The notes beneath the pieces were generated by a model. That model had not been told where the DNA came from. It worked only from the letters and a program-made list of their open reading frames with translations, and ran no database searches. The position numbers were made by a program, and so were the translations under genes. Below, in pieces: positions 23,654 through 33,265 of a stretch of DNA of 64,000 nt; the first letter of the stretch is position 1, and each line of letters starts with the position of its first letter. Source of the stretch: Rhodococcus qingshengii JCM 15477 (lineage in GTDB: Bacteria > Actinomycetota > Actinomycetes > Mycobacteriales > Mycobacteriaceae); contig NZ_CP096567.1 of NCBI RefSeq assembly GCF_023221595.1, positions 434,001-498,000 on the forward strand, read 5' to 3'.

Positions 23654-24747
23654 GCAACACCGCTGCCACCACCGAACACCCCGAAGTCGTCGGAAAACTC
23701 TCCACCCTCGACCGCTATCTTGCGGTCTGGATCGGCGTGGCCATGGTCGTCGGCCTGTTGGTTGGACGCTGGATCCCCGGTGTGAACACTGCCCTGGAGA
23801 AGGTGCAGATCGACGGCATCTCCCTGCCGATCGCCCTCGGCCTGCTGATCATGATGTACCCGGTGTTGGCGAAGGTCCGCTACGACCGCCTCGACACAGT
23901 CACCGGGGACAAGAAACTCCTCGCCGGCTCCCTGTTCCTGAACTGGGTTCTCGGCCCGGCGCTGATGTTCGCCCTCGCCTGGCTGTTTCTGCCCGACCTG
24001 CCGGAATACCGAACCGGTTTGATCATCGTCGGTATCGCTCGCTGCATCGCGATGGTGATCATCTGGAACGACCTGGCGTGCGGAGACCGCGAAGCCGCCG
24101 CGGTGCTGGTCGCCATCAACTCGGTGTTCCAGGTGATCATGTTCGCCGTGCTCGGTTGGTTCTACCTCTCGGTCCTGCCCGGGTGGCTCGGCCTCGAACA
24201 GACCACCATCGACACCTCGCCCTGGCAGATTGCGAAATCGGTCCTGATCTTTCTCGGTATCCCGCTGCTGGCAGGTTTTCTGTCCCGCTTCTTCGGTGAA
24301 CGCGCCAAAGGCCGCGACTGGTATGACACCAAGTTCATCCCCAAGATCAGCCCCTGGGCGCTCTACGGTCTGCTGTTCACCATCGTCGTGCTCTTCTCGA
24401 TGCAGGGCGAACAGATCACCTCCCAGCCCTGGGATGTCGTCCGGATCGCGTTGCCGCTGCTGGCGTACTTCGCGCTCATGTGGGGCGGAGGCTACATCCT
24501 CGGCGCCGCAATCGGATTGGGCTATGAACGCACGACGACCCTGGCGTTCACCGCAGCGGGCAACAACTTCGAACTCGCGATCGCCGTAGCCATCGCCACC
24601 TACGGCGCCACCTCGGGGCAAGCTCTTGCCGGTGTTGTCGGCCCGCTGATCGAGGTACCGGTGCTCGTCGGGCTGGTCTATGTCTCCCTTGCTCTACGCA
24701 AACGCTTTGCCGTCAAAGAGGTTTCACCCGCACCCACCGCTACGTAA
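23650..24747 (+). CDS. acr3: Acr3-type arsenite efflux permease
   Basis: 365 residues, ten helices, BART/Acr3 family. The conserved cysteine in GIARCIAMVIIWNDLACGD (membrane helix 4) and the second-half signature FTAAGNNFELAIAVAIATYG are both present. It pumps As(OH)3 or arsenite out of the cell using the proton gradient, and may work with ArsA as an ATP-driven pump. Confidence 0.95.
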   Translation: MSNTAATTEHPEVVGKLSTLDRYLAVWIGVAMVVGLLVGRWIPGVNTALEKVQIDGISLPIALGLLIMMYPVLAKVRYDRLDTVTGDKKLLAGSLFLNWVLGPALMFALAWLFLPDLPEYRTGLIIVGIARCIAMVIIWNDLACGDREAAAVLVAINSVFQVIMFAVLGWFYLSVLPGWLGLEQTTIDTSPWQIAKSVLIFLGIPLLAGFLSRFFGERAKGRDWYDTKFIPKISPWALYGLLFTIVVLFSMQGEQITSQPWDVVRIALPLLAYFALMWGGGYILGAAIGLGYERTTTLAFTAAGNNFELAIAVAIATYGATSGQALAGVVGPLIEVPVLVGLVYVSLALRKRFAVKEVSPAPTAT

Positions 24748-24771
24748 GTCACCTACAACTCTTCGGGAGTC

Positions 24772-25428
24772 ATGATGAACGAGCACCGCGCCCAGCCCGA
24801 TCTCCTCTCACCGCAGGCCGTTCTCTCGCGCACCGCGCACGACTTGGCGGCGAAGTACGTCGGAGTGTTCTCCGCGCAAACCGTCGAACGCTATGTCTTC
24901 GAGTCCTACACGGCGCTGCGCCGGACCGCGAAGATCCACACTCATCTCACCTCGCTCGCGGCGCGGTTCGCCGCCGACCGCCTCACCGCTTTGGCCCAGT
25001 CCAGCGGAGCACTCGCCAAGGACGTGCCCGAAGTTCTGTTCGTGTGTGTGCACAACGCGGGGCGGTCGCAGATGGCGGCGGCACTACTCGATTACCACGC
25101 CCGTGGCCGCGTTCATGTGCGCTCAGCCGGATCCGCGCCGGTCCACGAGATCAACCCCGCCGTCACCGCGGCGATGGCCGAGATCGGGATCGATCTGGCC
25201 GACGGGTTCCCGAAACCGCTCACCGATGATGTGGTCGCCGCGGCGGACTGTGTCGTCTCGATGGGCTGCGGTGATGCGTGCGTCGTCTACCCGGGGAAGA
25301 GGTACCTCGACTGGGCTCTCGACGATCCGGACGGGCAACCCCTCGAGGTGGTGCGGGCAATCCGCGACGACCTCGATGCACGGGTGATCGCGCTGCTCAC
25401 CGAACTGACCACACCCGTCGCCGTCTGA
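24772..25428 (+). CDS. arsC: Arsenate reductase with N-terminal helical domain
   Basis: 218 residues. Residues 1-84 form a helical domain seen in actinobacterial proteins; residues 87-215 are a low-molecular-weight phosphatase-type arsenate reductase with [11 protein letters not shown] (C92, CX5R loop) and DWALDDPDG. Enzymes of this kind use mycothiol and mycoredoxin to reduce arsenate to arsenite. Other cysteines occur in [15 protein letters not shown] 24772 or 24775. Confidence 0.9.
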   Translation: MMNEHRAQPDLLSPQAVLSRTAHDLAAKYVGVFSAQTVERYVFESYTALRRTAKIHTHLTSLAARFAADRLTALAQSSGALAKDVPEVLFVCVHNAGRSQMAAALLDYHARGRVHVRSAGSAPVHEINPAVTAAMAEIGIDLADGFPKPLTDDVVAAADCVVSMGCGDACVVYPGKRYLDWALDDPDGQPLEVVRAIRDDLDARVIALLTELTTPVAV

Positions 25429-25469
25429 CCGACCTCTTACTTCCGTCTTCGAAGGGAACCTTCATCCTC

Positions 25470-25886
25470 ATGACCAGCAAGCCCAGCGTCCTGTTCGTCT
25501 GTGTCCACAACGCCGGCCGATCGCAGATGGCCGCCGGATTCCTCAGCCACCTCGCCGGCGACGCCATCGAGGTCCGCTCCGCCGGATCCGCCCCCGCGAA
25601 CACCATCAACTCCGCCGCAGTCGAAGCGATGGCCGAACTCGGAATCGACATCTCCGCCCAGACCCCGAAGATCCTCACCACCGACGCCGTGCAGGACTCC
25701 GATGTCGTGATCACGATGGGCTGCGGCGACACCTGCCCGATTTTCCCCGGCAAGAGCTACCGCGACTGGGTCCTCGACGATCCGGCCGGCAAAGGCATCG
25801 ATGCGGTTCGCCCGATCCGCGACGAGATCAAGACTCGCGTACAAGCCCTGATCAGCGAACTCACCGCCCCGTCGGTATCGCGCTGA
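25470..25886 (+). CDS. arsC: Arsenate reductase, LMW-phosphatase type
   Basis: 138 residues, one domain: [18 protein letters not shown] with catalytic C11 and Arg17, [12 protein letters not shown] with two more cysteines and [10 protein letters not shown] as the general-acid loop. Close relative of the catalytic half of the preceding protein. Likely mycothiol/mycoredoxin- or thioredoxin-linked; the thioredoxin reductase gene follows. Confidence 0.92.
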   Translation: MTSKPSVLFVCVHNAGRSQMAAGFLSHLAGDAIEVRSAGSAPANTINSAAVEAMAELGIDISAQTPKILTTDAVQDSDVVITMGCGDTCPIFPGKSYRDWVLDDPAGKGIDAVRPIRDEIKTRVQALISELTAPSVSR

Positions 25887-25927
25887 CCGCCCACGCTTCC
25901 CGTATTCGATCCCGTGAAAGAGACACT

Positions 25928-26923
25928 ATGACCATCCCGTCCGCGGTCCATGACGTCATCATTGTCGGTTCCGGACCGGCCGGCTACACCGCTGGTGTCT
26001 ACACCGCGCGTGCTGAGCTCGCGCCCCTCCTCTTCGAGGGAACCCAGTTCGGTGGCGCCCTCATGACCACCACCGAAGTCGAAAACTTCCCCGGATTCCG
26101 CGAAGGAATCATGGGCCCCGATCTGATGGAACAGATGCGCGAGCAGGCACTGCGCTTCGACACCGACATCCGCACCGAGGACGTCGAGGAGATCGATCTG
26201 AGCAAGCCGATCAAGACCGTCGTCGCGAACGGCGAAACCTACGCCGCGCACGCGATCATCCTCGCCATGGGCGCGGCAGCCCGCTACCTGGGCATTCCCG
26301 GTGAAGAACGCCTCCTCGGCCGCGGCGTCAGCGCCTGCGCCACCTGCGACGGTTTCTTCTTCCGCGACCAGGACATCGTCGTGGTCGGCGGCGGTGACTC
26401 CGCCATGGAAGAAGCAACCTTCCTCACCCGCTTCGCCCGCAGCGTTACCCTCGTGCACCGCCGCGAAGAGTTCCGGGCCTCGCGCATCATGCTCGAGCGC
26501 GCCAAGGCGAACGAGAAGATCCGATTCCTCGTCAACACCGAACCCCTCGAAGTCCTGGGCGAGAACAGCGTCACCGGACTGAAGGTCCGTGACACCGTTA
26601 CGGGCGAGACGTCCACCCTCGACATCACGGGCATGTTCGTCGCCATCGGCCACGATCCGCGCAGTGAACTCGTCAAGGGCCAGGTCGATCTCGACGACGC
26701 CGGCTACGTCCGCGTCGCCCCGGGCTCCACCGCCACCTCCGTCGACGGTGTTTTCGCGGCCGGCGACCTGGTCGATCACACGTACCGTCAGGCGATCACC
26801 GCTGCCGGCACCGGATGCTCCGCTGCGATCGACGCCGAACGCTGGCTTGCCGATCGTGGCGACATCACCGCCAACACCCTCGACGCAGCGGGCCATGCCG
26901 TCGATGTCGTCGGCGCCCCCTGA
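25928..26923 (+). CDS. trxB: Thioredoxin reductase
   Basis: 331 residues. FAD site [19 protein letters not shown], redox pair C137-A-T-C140, NADPH site [13 protein letters not shown] and the C-terminal FAD motif [21 protein letters not shown]. It supplies electrons for reductases; placement between arsC genes suggests support of arsenate reduction. The gene is 41 bases behind arsC, within the operon. No thioredoxin is encoded beside it. Confidence 0.95.
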   Translation: MTIPSAVHDVIIVGSGPAGYTAGVYTARAELAPLLFEGTQFGGALMTTTEVENFPGFREGIMGPDLMEQMREQALRFDTDIRTEDVEEIDLSKPIKTVVANGETYAAHAIILAMGAAARYLGIPGEERLLGRGVSACATCDGFFFRDQDIVVVGGGDSAMEEATFLTRFARSVTLVHRREEFRASRIMLERAKANEKIRFLVNTEPLEVLGENSVTGLKVRDTVTGETSTLDITGMFVAIGHDPRSELVKGQVDLDDAGYVRVAPGSTATSVDGVFAAGDLVDHTYRQAITAAGTGCSAAIDAERWLADRGDITANTLDAAGHAVDVVGAP

Positions 26924-26951
26924 CAATCGAACCCAGAGACAGGAATTTTCG

Positions 26952-27362
26952 ATGAGTACACCGTCAGTGCTGTTCGTGTGCGTCAAGAACGGCGGAAAAT
27001 CCCAGATGGCCGCCGGCCTCATGCGCAAAGCCGCCGGCGACCAGGTGGACGTGTACTCCGCCGGCACCAAACCCGGCGACGCGGTCAACGCCCTGTCCGC
27101 CGAAACCCTCCTCGAAGTCGGGGTGGACATCACCGGACAAACTCCGACGCTGATCGATCCGCAACTCGTGCGCGATGTCGACCTCGTCGTCACCCTGGGC
27201 AACGAAGCGAAGGTCGACTCCGTCGCCGGCACCGACTTCGAGAACTGGGACACCGACGAGCCGTCCGAACGCGGCATCGACGGAATCGAACGAATGCGCC
27301 TGGTCCGCGACGACATCGCCGCCCGCGTCGACGCACTCGCCGATCGTCTGACCACGCCCTGA
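26952..27362 (+). CDS. ArsC-like LMW-phosphatase protein with altered P-loop
   Basis: 136 residues. The loop reads C10-VKNGG-K16-S instead of CX5RS: the arginine that binds the oxyanion is lysine. C10 is the only cysteine, so an intramolecular disulfide is impossible. The acid-loop region WDTDEPSERG also differs from the DDP of true ArsC. Similar CVKNGGKSQ proteins recur in actinobacterial arsenic operons as an extra ArsC. It may be a slow reductase, a phosphatase for another arsenic or phosphate species, or a regulator. Confidence 0.8.
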   Translation: MSTPSVLFVCVKNGGKSQMAAGLMRKAAGDQVDVYSAGTKPGDAVNALSAETLLEVGVDITGQTPTLIDPQLVRDVDLVVTLGNEAKVDSVAGTDFENWDTDEPSERGIDGIERMRLVRDDIAARVDALADRLTTP

Positions 27363-27416
27363 CACCTCGATCAGCGCAGCCGCACAATCGAAATCCTGGA
27401 TGAGGAAAGGACACTC

Positions 27417-28496
27417 GTGAGTTCACAGATGCCGATCTCCACCGACGTGGTCGTGATCGGAGGTGGTCAAGCCGGAATGGCAGCCGGGTACTACCTGCGC
27501 CGCACCGGGCGCGACTTCGTGATCCTCGACGCCGAAACATCGCCCGGTGGATCGTGGCAGCACTACTGGGACTCACTGCACCTGTTCTCACCCGCCGGGT
27601 ACTCCTCACTGCCCGGTTGGCCGATGCCGGCATGGAGCCCGGGTTTCCCGCCCGCCTCACATGTCGCGGAGTACCTCACCGCCTACGAGACCCGATACGA
27701 CCTGCCGGTGCAGCGCCCGGTCCGAGTCACCTCGGTAACCCGGTCCGGCGGTGGGTATCTCGTCGAATCCGATCGCGGCAGCTGGTTCGCGCGGGCTGTC
27801 GTTAACACCACCGGTACGTGGCGCCAACCGTTCTGGCCGATCTACCCCGGTATCCGCGAGTTCACCGGCACCCAAATCCATACCACCAGCTACAAATCGC
27901 CGGCACCGTTCGCCGGTAGCAAGGTTGCTGTCGTCGGCGGCGGAAACTCTGCTGCGCAGATCGTCGCCGAAGTCTCCACCGTCGCCGAGACACTCTGGTT
28001 GACGACGCGGGAACCACGATTCCTGCCCGACGACGTCGACGGCCGGGTCCTTTTCGACGTCGCGCGTGAACATGCCCGTGAAATCGCAGCTGGCGAAACC
28101 GATTCCGGTGGCATCGCCGGACTCGGCGACATCGTGATGGTGCCGCCGGTCAAAGCCGCCCGCGACCGCGGCGTGATGGTGGCGCACCCGATGTTCGACC
28201 GACTCACCGCCACCGGACTGGTCTTCGGCGATCACGTCGAACCGGTGGACGTGATCATCTGGTGCACCGGATTCCGTCCGGTACTGCGGCATCTGCAGTC
28301 CCTCGGATTACGGGATGCCGAGACCGGGCGCATCGACATGGACGGAGCGCACGTCGCCGGCGAACCCGGATTGATTTTCCTCGGGTACGGCGACTGGACC
28401 GGACCCGCATCGGCCACCATCATCGGTGTCGGCCGCACTGCCCGCGACGCCATCGCAGCACTCGACGACGAAGTCTTTGCTCTCCCCGTCAACTGA
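27417..28496 (+). CDS. arsO: Flavin-dependent monooxygenase, ArsO-like
   Basis: 359 residues from the GTG. FAD motif VVVIGGGQAGMAAGYYLRRTG, flavin-monooxygenase signature PGGSWQHYWDSLHLFSPAGY, NADPH motif VAVVGGGNSAAQIVAE, and ATG-like VDVIIWCTGFRP. Proteins of this family in arsenic operons are called ArsO; the proposed role is oxidation involving arsenicals, but the substrate is not firmly established. Confidence 0.85.
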   Translation: MSSQMPISTDVVVIGGGQAGMAAGYYLRRTGRDFVILDAETSPGGSWQHYWDSLHLFSPAGYSSLPGWPMPAWSPGFPPASHVAEYLTAYETRYDLPVQRPVRVTSVTRSGGGYLVESDRGSWFARAVVNTTGTWRQPFWPIYPGIREFTGTQIHTTSYKSPAPFAGSKVAVVGGGNSAAQIVAEVSTVAETLWLTTREPRFLPDDVDGRVLFDVAREHAREIAAGETDSGGIAGLGDIVMVPPVKAARDRGVMVAHPMFDRLTATGLVFGDHVEPVDVIIWCTGFRPVLRHLQSLGLRDAETGRIDMDGAHVAGEPGLIFLGYGDWTGPASATIIGVGRTARDAIAALDDEVFALPVN

Positions 28497-28530
28497 GCTA
28501 GACCACACCCAACAACTAGAGGACATCGCC

Positions 28531-28938
28531 ATGAGCACCATCGAAGTATTCGAACCCGCCCTGTGCTGCAACACCGGAGTCTGCGGCGACGACGTCGACC
28601 AGGCACTGATCACCTTCACCGCCGACCTCGACTGGGTCGCGGGCAACGGCGGCACCATCACGCGCCACAACCTCGCCAATGACCCCCTCGCTTTCGCCGG
28701 AAACGACACCGTCGCCGCATTTCTCAAGCTGTCCGGCTCGGAAGGGCTCCCGTTGGCGCTCGTCGACGGAGTCACCGCGCTGACCGGCAAATATCCCACC
28801 CGCAGCCAACTTGCGAAATGGGCCGGCCTCACCGAACCCGCCGCCGCAGAGGCGCCGGCCGGGATCATGATGCTCGGACTCTCCGACACCTCGGCATGCT
28901 GCGCCACCGACGACGCCGACTCCACCACCTGCTGCTGA
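28531..28938 (+). CDS. arsD: ArsD arsenic metallochaperone
   Basis: 135 residues, thioredoxin-like fold. C12, C13 and C18 in ALCCNTGVCG are at exactly the positions of the As(III)-binding cysteines of plasmid R773 ArsD. The C-terminal tail adds two vicinal Cys pairs (ACCATDD, TTCC), also seen in long ArsD proteins. It hands arsenite to ArsA, encoded next. Confidence 0.95.
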   Translation: MSTIEVFEPALCCNTGVCGDDVDQALITFTADLDWVAGNGGTITRHNLANDPLAFAGNDTVAAFLKLSGSEGLPLALVDGVTALTGKYPTRSQLAKWAGLTEPAAAEAPAGIMMLGLSDTSACCATDDADSTTCC

Positions 28939-28955
28939 AAGCACCCACGAACGCT

Positions 28956-30710
28956 ATGAAGTTCCTCAACGACGCGCCCCGATTCCTGTTCTTCACCGGC
29001 AAGGGAGGTGTCGGCAAAACGTCCATCGCCTGCGCGAGTGCAATAACCCTCGCCCGTGCGGGGAAGAAAGTGCTGCTCGTGAGCACCGATCCCGCCTCGA
29101 ACGTCGGGCAGGTGTTCGGGGTGAGCATCGGCAACACCATCACCGACATCCCCGCAGCGCCCGGACTGTCGGCACTCGAGATCGACCCGGAACAAGCCGC
29201 CGCCGCCTATCGTGAGCGCATCATCGGCCCCGTGCGCGGGCTGCTCCCGGACAAGGACATCGCTGCGATCGCCGAGCAGCTCTCCGGGTCCTGCACCACC
29301 GAAATCGCGTCGTTCAACGAGTTCACCGGACTGCTCTCCGGCCAAGACGACATCACCGCCGCCTTCGACCACGTCCTCTTCGACACCGCCCCGACCGGGC
29401 ACACCATCCGGCTGCTTCAACTCCCCGGATCGTGGACCGAGTTCCTCGACGACGGCAAAGGCGACGCATCATGCCTGGGGCCGCTGTCCGGGCTCGACAA
29501 GCAGCGCGCCATCTACGCCGACGCCGTCGCTGCGCTCGCCGATCCGCAGCGGACCCGCCTCGTCCTGGTCTCACGTGCCCAGCGCTCGACGCTCGCCGAA
29601 ATCACCCGCACCCACCGCGAACTCGCCGACATCGGACTGACCCACCAACACGTCGTCATCAACGGAGTTCTCCCCGAACCCGCCGACGACACCGATCCAC
29701 TCGAGACCGCGATCCACCGACGCGAGCAAGCTGCGATCGCCGCCCTGCCAGACGAATTGGCGCAACTGCCCACCGATCAGGTCCCACTCAAAGCGGCCAA
29801 CATCGTCGGTATCGACGCACTCGAGGGCCTCTTCATCCCCGACACCGGCGCGGTAGCTGCACCGCCGGCTGCAGCCCCGCAGCCGCTCAGCGCTCCGCTC
29901 TCGGCCCTGATCGACGAACTCGACACAGACGATCACGGCCTCATCATGTGCATGGGCAAAGGCGGAGTGGGAAAGACCACCATCGCCGCCGCGATCGCTG
30001 TCGCCCTCGCCGGCCGTGGACATCAGGTGCATCTGACCACCACCGACCCCGCCGCGCACCTCACGGACACTCTCGGCGGAGAACTCGACAACCTCCAGGT
30101 CTCCCGTATCGACCCCGCGGAAGCCACCGAGCAGTACCGCAACCGCGTCCTGACCACCAAGGGCAAGAACCTCGACGAACGAGGCCGCGCCAACCTCGCC
30201 GAAGACCTCCGATCGCCGTGCACGGAGGAAGTGGCGGTCTTCCAAGCATTTTCGCGAGTCATCCACGAATCGAGCCGCAAATTTGTCGTCGTGGACACGG
30301 CCCCGACCGGTCACACGCTGTTGCTGCTCGATGCGACCGGCTCGTATCACCGCGAGATCGCCCGCCAGATGGGGGAGAACACGAACTTCACGACACCGTT
30401 GATGCGACTTCAGGACCCACAGGCCACGAAGGTCCTGCTCGTGACCCTCGCGGAAACCACACCGGTGCTCGAAGCTGCTGGTTTGCAAGCGGATCTGCAG
30501 CGTGCGGGAATTGAGCCTTGGGCGTGGGTGGTCAACAATTCCCTCGCTGCTGCCGAACCGACCTCGCCGCTTCTGCAGCAGCGTGCGGCGGGTGAGATCA
30601 CCGAGATCGACAGCATTACACGCCGATACAGTCAGCGAACGGCGATCGTTCCGATGCTTGCCGAAGAACCCGTCGGCACAACCGCATTGACGGCTTTGTG
30701 TAAGGCCTAG
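28956..30710 (+). CDS. arsA: ArsA arsenite-stimulated ATPase
   Basis: 584 residues in two homologous halves, each with a deviant Walker A GKGGVGKT (near residues 15 and 333) and the signature DTAPTGHT. The halves are joined by an Ala/Pro linker around 300. Cysteines in SGSCTTE and RSPCTEE are where R773 ArsA binds As(III). It energises arsenite export through the permease. It is the last clear gene of the arsenic operon. Confidence 0.95.
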   Translation: MKFLNDAPRFLFFTGKGGVGKTSIACASAITLARAGKKVLLVSTDPASNVGQVFGVSIGNTITDIPAAPGLSALEIDPEQAAAAYRERIIGPVRGLLPDKDIAAIAEQLSGSCTTEIASFNEFTGLLSGQDDITAAFDHVLFDTAPTGHTIRLLQLPGSWTEFLDDGKGDASCLGPLSGLDKQRAIYADAVAALADPQRTRLVLVSRAQRSTLAEITRTHRELADIGLTHQHVVINGVLPEPADDTDPLETAIHRREQAAIAALPDELAQLPTDQVPLKAANIVGIDALEGLFIPDTGAVAAPPAAAPQPLSAPLSALIDELDTDDHGLIMCMGKGGVGKTTIAAAIAVALAGRGHQVHLTTTDPAAHLTDTLGGELDNLQVSRIDPAEATEQYRNRVLTTKGKNLDERGRANLAEDLRSPCTEEVAVFQAFSRVIHESSRKFVVVDTAPTGHTLLLLDATGSYHREIARQMGENTNFTTPLMRLQDPQATKVLLVTLAETTPVLEAAGLQADLQRAGIEPWAWVVNNSLAAAEPTSPLLQQRAAGEITEIDSITRRYSQRTAIVPMLAEEPVGTTALTALCKA

Positions 30711-30746
30711 CCATCCCGCGACAGAGACGAATCGGCTCGGTGAGCA

Positions 30747-30875
30747 ATGACCAGTCTCGAAGACGTTGACGCGCTGCTGAATTCGGTCCCTGAATCGCAC
30801 CTCGAACCTTACGAAGTCGGAACCGCGGTCAACTCGCCCCGCAACAACACCCCGGAGCTTCTCAATCCAGTCTGA
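30747..30875 (+). CDS. Possible 42-residue protein after arsA
   Basis: ATG-started frame (MTSLEDVDALLNSVPESHLE...) 36 bases after arsA, acidic, no cysteine, no recognisable family; the ribosome site is poor. It could be a real small gene or the stump of a lost one. Confidence 0.25.
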   Translation: MTSLEDVDALLNSVPESHLEPYEVGTAVNSPRNNTPELLNPV

Positions 30876-30922
30876 CCGCAGCTTCTCGCTTGGCGCCGAA
30901 GACCCGGCACAGTGATAGGGGA

Positions 30923-31172
30923 GGGGACATGTCGTTTCCTATGGTCAATGCACATTTCTTGGCGGTATCGGGCAGTAGTCGGACTATCGCCAGCGGTGAC
31001 GACACCGCCCCCTGTGCTTTCAGGTTTCGGACCCGAGTTTGCTCGGGTCGGCCGATGCGGAGTTCATGGCTCGGTCGCGGGTAGAGAAGCTGTCGGCTGT
31101 GCTGCCTGGTGGTCCTGGGCGGCCGTTCGGCGCATCGTTTGGCGTTCTGACCTGGGGTGATGACATGTCCCC
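30923..31172. repeat. 250-bp segment with inverted ends GGGGACATGTC
   Basis: GGGGACATGTC at 30923-30933 and its reverse complement at 31162-31172; the similarity continues inward weakly (TTTCC versus TCACC). No gene lies inside. It looks like the outer ends of a deleted insertion sequence or a small non-autonomous element. It fills most of the gap between arsA and the next gene (30711-31267). Confidence 0.4.
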
Positions 31173-31267
31173 ATTCTTTGTGGTGGATGGGTGCCGGCGT
31201 CTGCCGAGGGTGGGTTGTGGTGTCTAGTCGCAGGGGAGTGTCTGCCAGGTCGGTTACGGTACGGCGC

Positions 31268-31969
31268 ATGCACAGTGACGAGGAGATGGCGCGGCTGGTG
31301 GCCGCGGTTCGCGAGCTGGACCCCAAGCCCCGGGAGCGGCGGTGGGTGAGCGTGAGCTTCTGCGTGCTCGACGCCGTCTACAGCATCGGTGCTCACTACG
31401 ACAATCATGTTGTGCCGGTGGTCGAGCGGGTCGCAGCGGACTTCGAGGTGCAGTCGCCGTCAGTGCAGATGTCGGTGCCGGAGACAGCAGATCCGGTCCC
31501 GCTCGACGTGTTCCTCGACCGCTACACGTCGGTGGAAGCATTGTTGGACACGACGAAGAACCGACAGAACACCTCGACCCGCGGCGGAATACGCAAAGCC
31601 GACGCGGCACTCCGGTATGCGACGGTGCTGCACGAGCACGGCGTGCTCACCCTCAACGATGCCCGCCGACTACTGACCGACACAGTCCGGCTCGACGCGG
31701 TCGAAGCCGCGCTGCGACAGGTACCCGGTGAGGGCAGTGCGGGTGTGCGCCGCGGCTATCTGTGGATGCTGATCGGGGACCAGGACACAGTCAAACCCGA
31801 TCGGATGGTGTTGCGGTGGCTTGCTCGCCACGGCGCGGAGACGACACCGGATTCTGCGCGTCTGCTTCTACGGAACATCGCTCGGGCACTGACCACGGAG
31901 ACGGGTCGCGTGGTGACTGCGTGGGAAATCGACCACGCCATCTGGCGGGCCGCACGCTCCGGACACTGA
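31268..31969 (+). CDS. HhH-GPD-superfamily-like protein
   Basis: 233 residues from the ATG at 31268. The C-terminal part, VPGEGSAGVRRGYLWMLIG followed by VKPDRMVLRWLARHG, resembles the hairpin and Asp-containing loop of endonuclease III/DNA-glycosylase-like proteins, but the iron-sulfur cysteines are absent. RWVSVSFCVLDAVYSIGAHY opens the domain. Such proteins often occur near restriction genes. Function in DNA repair or defence is inferred. Confidence 0.55.
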   Translation: MHSDEEMARLVAAVRELDPKPRERRWVSVSFCVLDAVYSIGAHYDNHVVPVVERVAADFEVQSPSVQMSVPETADPVPLDVFLDRYTSVEALLDTTKNRQNTSTRGGIRKADAALRYATVLHEHGVLTLNDARRLLTDTVRLDAVEAALRQVPGEGSAGVRRGYLWMLIGDQDTVKPDRMVLRWLARHGAETTPDSARLLLRNIARALTTETGRVVTAWEIDHAIWRAARSGH

Positions 31970-31995
31970 CGGCGTCGGGGCTGCATACTGCCCGT

Positions 31996-32139
31996 ATGAG
32001 TGATCGTGTCGACGAAGAATTGGCGATGCTGTCTGATGTCTGCCGATACCTACGCTCGGTGGAAGGGCAGGACTTTTCGGTCTCGACGGCGGTTGTGGAT
32101 CGGGTCCTCGACGAACGCAACGAAACCCGGATCCGTTAG
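31996..32139 (+). CDS. Small hypothetical protein (47 residues)
   Basis: MSDRVDEELAMLSDVCRYLR... is acidic and helical, 26 bases after the HhH-like gene. Codon use is like that of its neighbours. No family recognised; may be a partner of the preceding protein. Confidence 0.45.
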   Translation: MSDRVDEELAMLSDVCRYLRSVEGQDFSVSTAVVDRVLDERNETRIR

Positions 32140-32504
32140 ACCGGAGTGAGAGCGGGGCAGCGGGTCCGCCCGATCTTGCGACTGCTCGATGGCGATCTGA
32201 CTGAGGGTCAAGTGTGCGTGCGGCCGGCGATGAGGGGGACGTGTCATCGTCCCTGTTCAAGGTAGCTATTTGAGGGTTCCCGCCGCATACCCCCAGAAGG
32301 TGATTAACCCGTTGAAGAAGTCCGGGTTCAGGATGTTCTGGCCGCGCCGAGCGTTTCGTTGTCTGTCAGCCCGTGCCGATGTTGGCGACGAGTCGTATGG
32401 CGACGTCCTCGGAGTTGGTTCCGCGGCGCGTTTCGGCGACGCCACCGGCGTTCGGCCGGGTCGTTGAACATCAGGAAGCGAGCATATGACGCCTCGTGAG
32501 GTGG
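32140..32504. other. Intergenic stretch, no gene recognised
   Basis: 365 bases. A minus-strand frame ending NPDFFNGLITFWGYAAGTLK near 32272 is unrelated to anything I recognise and has no clear start. Confidence 0.4.
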
Positions 32505-33080
32505 CTATGTGCGGAAGCCGTGTGGTTGGTCGCGTGCGAGTTCCGGTTCGAACGGTGTGAACCAGTCTGCGGGGTCGAGGTTGACTCCGTCCGAGATGGG
32601 TTCCGGCCAGAACAGTGTCAGCACGTCGTGGTCCTGGAAGAGGTAGTCGAGTGGGCCGTCCCAGTCGTCGTCGTCCTTGTATGGAGGAAGATCCGCGATG
32701 TCGTCGATGAACCGGTCTGCTGGCATGGCTGTGCGGGCAGCTCCGATGATCAGATGGAGCGCCATTTCCTCACCGGTACAGCGAGGTTCGGGATCGAGCT
32801 CCGCAGCTGCATCGGCGGAAAGATCGTCGAACGCCCTGGCCATTGTTTGTCGCCACGTCGCATCCTGGGTCCAGGTGCATTCCGGAAGCTCCGCGAGCAC
32901 CATGCATCCGGAACCTGGTTGGACCGCGAGATCGCCGAGCATGTGAACGTCGGCGAGCACTGCATCCGCCAACTCCGACGCTACCCGCGAAACGATGTGA
33001 CACTGGCGTGGTGTCAACGTCGGAGCATCCGGATCGAAGGTGTCGTCGTAGTCGTCGTCAGGGGTCGGGACCAGGTGCAT
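32505..33080 (-). CDS. Hypothetical acidic protein
   Basis: 191 residues from the ATG at 33080; strongly acidic, with Asp-rich DDDYDDTFDPD near the start and KDDDDWDGPL later. No transmembrane segment. Composition and third-base GC look coding. No family recognised. It stands alone on this strand between the HhH-like gene and the restriction enzyme. Confidence 0.5.
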   Translation of the reverse strand: MHLVPTPDDDYDDTFDPDAPTLTPRQCHIVSRVASELADAVLADVHMLGDLAVQPGSGCMVLAELPECTWTQDATWRQTMARAFDDLSADAAAELDPEPRCTGEEMALHLIIGAARTAMPADRFIDDIADLPPYKDDDDWDGPLDYLFQDHDVLTLFWPEPISDGVNLDPADWFTPFEPELARDQPHGFRT

Positions 33081-33265
33081 GCCTCGCAGACTAGACCGCG
33101 TCCTGTTGTTTCGTTGGGCCACACAGCATTTATCTCTTACGGGGTAGAAGCGTTCGCGAGAGCGTCGCCGAGTTGGTCGGATGCTCGATGCCGAACGCCG
33201 GAAGATTCGCGTGGCCCCCTGAGCTACGGATCAGAAGGCGCAGCACTGACGCGGTCTGAGGGTAG

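Noticed and set aside
25757..27355. 532-codon antisense frame over arsC-trxB-arsC-like
   Set aside because: Shadow of high-GC coding DNA; no conserved motif, whereas the plus strand carries FAD, CATC and CX5R/K motifs.
33195..33245. Minus-strand GTAGCTCAGGGGG resembling a tRNA D-arm
   Set aside because: No matching anticodon or T-arm downstream; not enough to call a tRNA or attachment site.
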